The notes under the pieces were generated by a model. That model saw only the letters and a list, made by a program, of their open reading frames with translations, did not search any database and was not told the DNA's origin. The translations under genes were made by a program, and so were the position numbers. DNA of 10,995 nucleotides. It comes from an uncultured Clostridia bacterium. GTDB lineage: Bacteria; Bacillota; Clostridia; Oscillospirales; Acutalibacteraceae. Positions 1-4,099 of the stretch are shown here, one piece after another (position 1 is the stretch's first letter; each line of letters begins with the position of its first letter). The DNA is taken from positions 1-10,995 of the forward strand of contig CAMFPJ010000044.1 in NCBI GenBank assembly GCA_945971755.1, given 5' to 3'.

Positions 1-137
1 CAGACGCACAGTTCGCAGGTTCATCATCAGTTCCGGCTCACGTTGAAATGATGGGCTTAATCGGCATGGGCAACAACCCAATGGTTGGCGCTACAGTTGC
101 TGTTGCAGTTGCAGTTGAAGAGGCAATGAAGGCATAA
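1..137 (+). CDS. GGGtGRT family protein, 3' end only
   Basis: Partial gene whose start lies left of the window; the reading frame begins at base 3 and stops with TAA at 135-137. The 44 visible residues begin DAQFAGSSSVPAHVEMMG, continue with a GMGNNPMVGATVAVAVAVEE stretch and end in AMKA. I recognise this as the C-terminus of the GGGtGRT family (Pfam name as I recall it), a protein of roughly 330 residues common in Clostridia and named after a glycine-rich motif that is not in view here. Its biochemical role is not established to my knowledge. It lies on the opposite strand to the glnA unit and is closed by a hairpin terminator about 80 bases downstream, so it is transcribed separately. Family identity rests on remembered sequence of the conserved tail; no function is claimed. 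Confidence 0.8.
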   Translation, partial: DAQFAGSSSVPAHVEMMGLIGMGNNPMVGATVAVAVAVEEAMKA

Positions 138-219
138 TTTTCAAATACCGTTTGAAGAAGATTGCCCAACTGTCCGCGGCATAGAAAACAAAGAGTTTTG
201 AACAATTACTCAAAAAATT

Positions 220-258
220 ATCCGAGATTCACTTTTCTCTGTGAATCTCGGATTTTTT
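220..258 (+). terminator. intrinsic terminator of the GGGtGRT gene, possibly bidirectional
   Basis: A 13-bp perfect stem (220-232 with 241-253) closes an 8-base loop and runs directly into six T residues at 253-258. An A-run at 212-217 on the other side gives a T-run on the minus strand, two bases removed from the stem, so it may also stop leftward transcription arriving from the 279-500 region. Confidence 0.9.
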
Positions 259-278
259 AGTCTGTTTTACCTTCTCTT

Positions 279-500
279 TCATTTTTGCTTTCTAACGAGT
301 CTTATTATTGCTCCTGAAATAAGTGAACCCGCAAAGACTAACAAAGAAGCACATGTATTTATGCTCAGTCCTTCATCTCCGTTAGTATTAACAGTCAAAA
401 GAAGAATAAGAAAAAAGACTGACAAGCACAAAAGAGCAACGGTTACAAGATAGCTTTTATCGTCAAAAAAAGAGCAGTAAAAACTGCTCTTAAAAATCAT
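279..500 (-). CDS. doubtful small membrane protein overlapping the regulator stop codon
   Basis: A 73-codon frame whose ATG overlaps the TGA of the ANTAR gene (ATGA), the usual sign of translational coupling. The product would have two hydrophobic helices, about residues 19-37 and 50-66, joined by a polar loop (NTNGDEG), with a basic tail ending RKQK. I do not recognise a family. Against it: codons 4-11 lie inside a strong minus-strand terminator hairpin (470-491), so most transcripts should end before the frame is read, there is no separate ribosome site, and no later ATG exists. In favour: two clean membrane-like segments and a stop just before the bidirectional terminator at 220-258. It may be real and expressed by readthrough, a decayed remnant with a shifted start, or chance. 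Confidence 0.3.
   Translation of the reverse strand: MIFKSSFYCSFFDDKSYLVTVALLCLSVFFLILLLTVNTNGDEGLSINTCASLLVFAGSLISGAIIRLVRKQK
463..491 (-). terminator. intrinsic terminator of the glnA-ANTAR unit
   Basis: Read on the minus strand, a 9-bp stem (491-483 with 478-470) closes a TTTT loop and is followed by an unbroken T-run reaching about 465. It starts six bases after the ANTAR stop codon, the classic position for the end of a transcription unit. Confidence 0.88.
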
Positions 501-1081
501 ATATACGTCTTTATTATGTTTTCCGCAATTTCCCGTTTGGTTGACGAGGTGTCCATTGCCTGTTTTTCAATGTAACGGTGGGCGTCAGGCTCGGTCATAT
601 TTAAGTTCTCAATAAGCAGCCATTTTGCCCTGTTGACAATACGTATTTCTTCCATTTTCTCTTCAATTGTCATGGTTTTCTTTTCAAGCTTTCGAAGTTT
701 TTCTCGGGCGGAAGACATCCACTTAAGTCCCAGCGTTACCGTCGCCCCGGAAGTGGGCTTCGGTAAAACAAAAACTCCGTAGTCACTCACCTTTGCGCAA
801 ATGTCATCGTAAAGTTCCGTTTTCACAAGCTCCATACACACCGTACTTTTACCGGCTGATGCATCAATTGCAAGTTTTGTACCGAAATCGTCCGGAAGCG
901 GTGAATTTATGATAATAAAATCGTATGTATTCTCAAGCATAAGTCTGTTGGCAGTTGCAACACTTAACGCAAATGAGACTTTTCGGTAACGTCCGCCGCT
1001 GAGAAGCGGTTTCAATGCTTCATTCATCTTTTCAGACGCAGAAACAACCAAAACGTCATAAGCACGACCTTCATTTATCAA
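497..1081 (-). CDS. ANTAR-domain RNA-binding antitermination regulator (NitR-like)
   Basis: Predicted cytoplasmic regulator of 194 residues. Residues 8-115 are a receiver-like fold, a linker of charged residues around 122-145 is likely coiled coil, and residues 138-192 form an ANTAR domain with the typical pattern RAKWLLIENLNMTEPDAHRYIEKQAM and a final helix REIAENII. ANTAR proteins bind paired hairpins in nascent RNA and prevent terminator formation. The receiver looks degenerate: the phosphoacceptor position in DFIIINSPLP is Asn59, the N-terminal acidic pair is absent (VVSAS), but the Lys of LPKP (108) remains. The chosen start is TTG at 1081 because AGGGGGG lies seven bases upstream; the in-frame ATG at 1108 adds nine residues but has no ribosome site. 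The gene follows glnA closely and ends at its own terminator. In Clostridium a similar glnA-linked ANTAR gene is called nitR. Domain call is firm; targets are inferred. Confidence 0.88.
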   Translation of the reverse strand: MINEGRAYDVLVVSASEKMNEALKPLLSGGRYRKVSFALSVATANRLMLENTYDFIIINSPLPDDFGTKLAIDASAGKSTVCMELVKTELYDDICAKVSDYGVFVLPKPTSGATVTLGLKWMSSAREKLRKLEKKTMTIEEKMEEIRIVNRAKWLLIENLNMTEPDAHRYIEKQAMDTSSTKREIAENIIKTYI

Positions 1082-1088
1082 TTTTTCA

Positions 1089-1095
1089 CCCCCCT
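1089..1095 (-). promoter_or_regulatory. ribosome binding site deciding a TTG start
   Basis: Minus-strand AGGGGGG seven bases before TTG at 1081. The in-frame ATG at 1108 is preceded by AT-rich sequence without any purine-rich site, so this element favours the shorter ANTAR protein. Confidence 0.6.
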
Positions 1096-1113
1096 TTCCG
1101 GAATTCATCTAAA

Positions 1114-2322
1114 TTATTTGCAGTATGTTTTTATCATTATTTCCGGCAAATGCTCTTTAATGAAATCACTGTTTTTTGCAATTTTAATAGCTTCTTCTCG
1201 TGACTGCGGCAAGCGTTTGTACTCTGCAAGCGTTTTTTCGTCTGCTTTGTAAAGGTTAATGTTAGCAGGTCTCGGAAGTTCGGTGCATTTTTGAATTCCG
1301 TCAAGTCCTGCATAGATTAAAAGTGCGAACGCTAAATATGGGTTAGCCGCCGGGTCAGGCGAACGAAGCTCTGCACGCTTGTATTCACCGAATGCGGCAG
1401 GTATTCTTACTAACTGGGAGCGGTTTTCGCTTGACCATGAAATAAATTTAGGAGCTTTGTCACTGCCAAGCCGTTCATAAGAACTGTCTGTTGGGTTAAG
1501 AAAAGCCGTCATTTCGGAAATGTGATTAAGCACACCTGCAATCATTGAAGTCATGGGGCTGCTGCCGTCTTTGCCTTTAACCGACATATTTATATGAAGT
1601 CCGTTTCCCGGTTTATCCGAAAGCGGTTTGGGTGAAAAGTCTGCATAAAGACCGTTTCTTCCCGCAACCGCACCTACTACCGTTGCAAAAGTTATTGTGT
1701 TGTCTGCGGCGGAAAGTGCATCTGAATAACGGAAATCAATTTCATTCTGACCGGGGCCCTCCTCATGATGTGAGCTTTCCGGGTGAATACCCATCTGCTC
1801 AAGTGTTAAGCAGATTTCACGCCTTACATTTTCGCCCTTATCGGCAATTGCTACGTCCATATACCCTGCTTTGTCATAAGGAATTTTTGTTGGCTCGCCC
1901 TCTTCGTCAAGCTTAAAAAGATAAAATTCCGCTTCAGCGCCAAAATAGAATTCATATCCTGCCTTGTTTGCCTCATCTATTGCTTTTTTAAGAATACTTC
2001 TTGTATCATTCTCAAAAATTCTGCCGTCAGGGTAAGTTACCGTGCAGAACATTCTTACAACTCTGCCGTGTTCCGGCCGCCAGGGAAGAATCGAGAGAGT
2101 GTCAGGGTCAGGGTGCAAAAGCAAATCGGAATAAACGTCGCCGCCGAAGCCGTCAACCGCCGAGGCATCAATAGCAATTCCGAATTCAAATGCTCGTTTT
2201 AGTTCATCAGGCATAATTGAAATATTCTTTTGCTTACCGAGGACGTCGCAAAAGGCAAGACGGATAAACTTAACATCTTCTTCGCTTACAAACTGAATAA
2301 CCTCTTCTTTGGTGTATTTCAT
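1114..2322 (-). CDS. glnA: glutamine synthetase type I, short C-terminus
   Basis: Cytoplasmic ATP-dependent ligase joining ammonium to glutamate. It carries the beta-grasp N-domain (about 1-95) and the catalytic domain. Visible signatures: metal-site EAEFYLF (130-136), HHEEGPGQNEIDF (185-197), the ATP-side GNGLHINMS (239-247), NRSQLVRIP (300-308) and AELRSPDPAANPYLAF (317-332). The start MKYTKEEV matches Bacillus GlnA, with AGGTG four bases upstream. Two oddities are seen. At 402 residues it is about 40 shorter than Bacillus GlnA (444): part is a shorter loop after 247, and the rest is the missing final ~22-25 residues, the helix that in type I enzymes reaches into the opposing hexamer. Also, the Arg of the Bacillus GFVRIEESD segment (Arg62, needed for glutamine feedback inhibition) aligns with Gly in GFGGDVYSD (59-67). 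It is transcribed with the ANTAR regulator and has an attenuator-like leader. Confidence 0.96.
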   Translation of the reverse strand: MKYTKEEVIQFVSEEDVKFIRLAFCDVLGKQKNISIMPDELKRAFEFGIAIDASAVDGFGGDVYSDLLLHPDPDTLSILPWRPEHGRVVRMFCTVTYPDGRIFENDTRSILKKAIDEANKAGYEFYFGAEAEFYLFKLDEEGEPTKIPYDKAGYMDVAIADKGENVRREICLTLEQMGIHPESSHHEEGPGQNEIDFRYSDALSAADNTITFATVVGAVAGRNGLYADFSPKPLSDKPGNGLHINMSVKGKDGSSPMTSMIAGVLNHISEMTAFLNPTDSSYERLGSDKAPKFISWSSENRSQLVRIPAAFGEYKRAELRSPDPAANPYLAFALLIYAGLDGIQKCTELPRPANINLYKADEKTLAEYKRLPQSREEAIKIAKNSDFIKEHLPEIMIKTYCK

Positions 2323-2380
2323 AAAGCACCTGCTTTCTAAAAATAGTAAATAAAAAAATAATATATTCGTATTTACGGTT

Positions 2381-2418
2381 AATAAAAAATAAAAACGCCC
2401 ACTTCATAAGACGGACAC
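2381..2418 (-). terminator. leader terminator (attenuator) of glnA
   Basis: On the minus strand a G/C-containing hairpin, GTCC (2416-2413) pairing with GGGC (2400-2397) around an inner CTT/AAG pairing, is followed by TTTTT-A-TTTTTT (2395 to 2384). The stem is short and partly wobble-paired, so it is weaker than the gdhA and glnN leader terminators. Its 5' arm shares bases with the second upstream hairpin (2411-2427), making the two structures mutually exclusive. Confidence 0.55.
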
Positions 2419-2453
2419 CTTGCCCGTACCCCAAAATGAACGCCTTTGCTCAT
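2411..2453 (-). promoter_or_regulatory. candidate ANTAR-binding tandem-hairpin leader of glnA
   Basis: Two hairpins at the start of the predicted glnA mRNA. P1 pairs ATGAGC (2453-2448) with GTTCAT (2441-2436) around the hexaloop AAAGGC. P2 pairs ACGGGC (2427-2422) with GTCCGT (2416-2411) around AAGGT, or a 7-base loop if the closing C-G pair opens. P1 has A at loop position 1 and G at position 4, the published ANTAR target pattern; P2 fits less exactly because its loop is not six bases when fully paired. P2 overlaps the following terminator arm, as expected for an antiterminator. The assignment is inferred from structure and the linked ANTAR gene. Confidence 0.6.
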
Positions 2454-2459
2454 GTAAAA

Positions 2460-2488
2460 ATTATACATAATATATAACTGATTGTCAA
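2460..2488 (-). promoter_or_regulatory. sigma-A promoter of glnA
   Basis: Minus strand TTGACA (2488-2483), 17-base spacer, TATAAT (2465-2460): a perfect consensus. The predicted start is near 2453, which places the first hairpin of the leader at the very 5' end of the RNA. Confidence 0.9.
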
Positions 2489-2545
2489 GGAAAGGCAACA
2501 AAAATCAGTCGGTTTTACAAAATTGCGGAAAGTTTGATTTTTTTG

Positions 2546-2574
2546 TTGACAAACAACAAAGCGGATTGTATAAT
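2546..2574 (+). promoter_or_regulatory. sigma-A promoter of gdhA
   Basis: TTGACA (2546-2551), 17-base spacer, TATAAT (2569-2574), again a perfect consensus, preceded by a T-run. The start is expected near 2581, leaving a leader of about 70 bases that is nearly filled by a terminator hairpin. It diverges from the glnA promoter with 57 bases between the two -35 boxes. Confidence 0.92.
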
Positions 2575-2580
2575 TATGTG

Positions 2581-2630
2581 CATAAAGGCAATGACGTCTT
2601 AAATCCACCAAGGGTTTAAGGCGTCTTTTT
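2581..2630 (+). terminator. gdhA leader: two-box element and attenuator terminator
   Basis: A 14-bp stem with two wobble pairs (2593-2606 with 2612-2625) around loop ACCAA is followed at once by TTTTT (2626-2630). Lying between a consensus promoter and the gdhA ribosome site, it must be an attenuator unless prevented from forming. Box 1 AAAGGC (2584-2589) sits at the RNA start, framed by CAT and ATG (a 3-bp stem only). Box 2 CAAGGG (2609-2614) lies in the terminator loop and 3' arm, 19 bases after box 1. The same boxes occur in the glnA and glnN leaders, suggesting shared antitermination control, probably by the ANTAR protein. Confidence 0.8.
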
Positions 2631-2649
2631 ATATTTAGGAGGATATTAA

Positions 2650-3984
2650 ATGTCGTACGTTGATGAGGTTATAGAAAGAGTTATTAAAGAAAATCCCAAC
2701 GAACCTGAATTTCATCAGGCAGTTAAAGAGGTCTTAGATTCTCTGCGCCCGGTTATTGACGAAAATGAAGAAAAATACAGAAGAGACGCTTTACTCGAAA
2801 GACTTGTAAATCCCGAGCGTCAGATTAAATTCAGAGTTCCGTGGATTGACGATAAAGGCAACGCTCATGTCAACACCGGTTACAGAGTTCAGTTTAACTC
2901 TGCTATCGGTCCTTACAAGGGCGGTATTCGTTTACACCCCACCGTTAATATCGGTATTATTAAATTCCTCGGTTTTGAACAGATTTTCAAAAACTCTCTT
3001 ACCGGTCTTCCCATAGGCGGCGGTAAAGGCGGTTCGGACTTTGACCCAAAAGGTAAATCTGACCGAGAAGTTATGGCGTTCTGCCAGAGCTTTATGACAG
3101 AGCTTACAAAATATATCGGCCCGAATACTGACGTTCCCGCAGGTGATATCGGTACCGGTGCAAGAGAAATCGGATATATGTTCGGTCAGTACAAGAGAAT
3201 TCGCGGTTTATTTGAAGGTGTTCTTACGGGTAAAGGCCTTTCTTACGGCGGATCACTTGCAAGAACAGAGGCAACAGGCTACGGACTTCTTTACATTACA
3301 CAGGAAATGCTTAAATCAAACGGCATTGATATTAAAGGTAAGACCGCAGTAGTTTCAGGTTCGGGTAACGTTGCAATTTATGCTATTGAGAAAGCGCATC
3401 AGTTGGGTGCAAAGGTTCTTACCTGTTCCGACTCAACCGGTTGGGTTTACGACCCGGACGGAATTGACGTTGCAGCGCTTAAAGAGATTAAAGAAGTTAA
3501 GCGCGCAAGACTCACCGAATACAAGAATTACAGACCTGATTCGGAATACCACGAGGGCAGAGGCGTTTGGCAGATAAAAGCAGACATTGCTCTTCCCTGC
3601 GCAACACAAAACGAACTTAACCTTGAAGATGCAAAGCTCCTTGTTGCAAACGGCACTGTTGCAGTTGCAGAGGGTGCGAATATGCCCACAACCGAAGAAG
3701 CAACAAAATATCTTCAGGAGGCAGGCGTTTACTTTGTTCCGGGTAAAGCGGCAAACGCAGGCGGTGTTGCAACATCTGCTCTTGAAATGAGCCAGAACAG
3801 TGAAAGAATGAGTTGGTCACTTGAAGAAGTTGACGAAAAGCTTCAGGACATTATGATTACTCTTTTCCACAACATTGACGACGCAGCTAAACGATACGGC
3901 TTTGAGGGCAACTATGTTATAGGTGCTAATATCGCAGGCTTTGAAAAGGTTGTAAGTGCTATGGAAGCACAAGGAATTGTCTAA
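2650..3984 (+). CDS. gdhA: glutamate dehydrogenase, NADP-type
   Basis: Cytoplasmic hexameric enzyme making glutamate from 2-oxoglutarate and ammonium. At 444 residues it has the usual length of the small bacterial class. Substrate-domain signatures: FNSAIGPYKGGIRLHP (82-97), catalytic lysine in LPIGGGKGGSDFDPKG (Lys126), and PAGDIGTGAREIGYMFGQY (163-181) with catalytic Asp166. The nucleotide-domain Rossmann loop is GSGNVA (237-242). The following CSDSTG (259-264) resembles the serine-containing site of E. coli NADP-type GdhA rather than the NAD enzyme of C. symbiosum, so NADPH use and a biosynthetic direction are inferred. The start follows AGGAGG with seven bases of spacing. Transcription comes from a consensus promoter through an attenuator; a second hairpin terminator downstream separates it from glnN. 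Confidence 0.97.
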   Translation: MSYVDEVIERVIKENPNEPEFHQAVKEVLDSLRPVIDENEEKYRRDALLERLVNPERQIKFRVPWIDDKGNAHVNTGYRVQFNSAIGPYKGGIRLHPTVNIGIIKFLGFEQIFKNSLTGLPIGGGKGGSDFDPKGKSDREVMAFCQSFMTELTKYIGPNTDVPAGDIGTGAREIGYMFGQYKRIRGLFEGVLTGKGLSYGGSLARTEATGYGLLYITQEMLKSNGIDIKGKTAVVSGSGNVAIYAIEKAHQLGAKVLTCSDSTGWVYDPDGIDVAALKEIKEVKRARLTEYKNYRPDSEYHEGRGVWQIKADIALPCATQNELNLEDAKLLVANGTVAVAEGANMPTTEEATKYLQEAGVYFVPGKAANAGGVATSALEMSQNSERMSWSLEEVDEKLQDIMITLFHNIDDAAKRYGFEGNYVIGANIAGFEKVVSAMEAQGIV

Positions 3985-4005
3985 TCCCCTTATTAGGGTT
4001 AGAAT
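3977..4005 (+). promoter_or_regulatory. possible promoter of glnN
   Basis: TTGTCT (3977-3982, four of six matches) with a 17-base spacer and TAGAAT (4000-4005, five of six). The -35 overlaps the gdhA stop codon. The predicted start near 4012 would place box 1 of the glnN leader at the same position relative to the RNA start as in gdhA and glnA, which supports the call. It is much weaker than the two consensus promoters upstream. Confidence 0.5.
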
Positions 4006-4010
4006 TATAA

Positions 4011-4069
4011 CGTTATAAAGGCAATGATGTCTTTGGTTTAGGCCAAGGTGTCGTTGCCTTTATATTTTT
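4011..4069 (+). terminator. gdhA 3' terminator / glnN leader attenuator with two-box element
   Basis: A long stem-loop: 10 perfect pairs (4015-4024 with 4054-4063), a wobble-rich middle section, and inner arms CTTTGG and CCAAGG around TTTAGG, followed by ATTTTT (4064-4069). As a terminator it can end gdhA transcripts. It also sits between the likely glnN promoter and glnN. An alternative 6-bp hairpin, CGTTAT (4011-4016) with ATGATG (4024-4029), exposes loop AAAGGCA (4017-4023) and would dismantle the outer stem. The second box CAAGGT is at 4044-4049, 21 bases after box 1. The arrangement matches the gdhA and glnA leaders. Confidence 0.75.
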
Positions 4070-4099
4070 GGTGAATTTTTTTGAAGGAGATTTTATATT

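Noticed and set aside
138..219. Gap between the GGGtGRT gene and its terminator
   Set aside because: I see only a 5-bp TCAAA/TTTGA hairpin and no frame, promoter or RNA motif.
241..453. A 70-codon plus-strand frame after the first terminator
   Set aside because: It begins with GTG inside the terminator's 3' arm, has no ribosome site, and is antisense to the minus-strand frame with a better membrane-protein pattern.
2489..2499. Another AAAGGC-like string (GGAAAGGCAAC) between the divergent promoters
   Set aside because: It lies upstream of the gdhA promoter and on the wrong strand for glnA, so it would be in neither leader RNA; no hairpin frames it.
3981..4002. A 7-bp hairpin (CTAATCC with GGGTTAG) just after gdhA
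   Set aside because: It has no following T-run and overlaps the likely glnN promoter; the stronger hairpin at 4015-4063 explains termination.
4005..4018. Perfect 14-base palindrome TTATAACGTTATAA as a repressor operator
   Set aside because: It is A/T-rich, occurs once in the window, and its right half is explained by the leader hairpin; no regulator known to me has this site.
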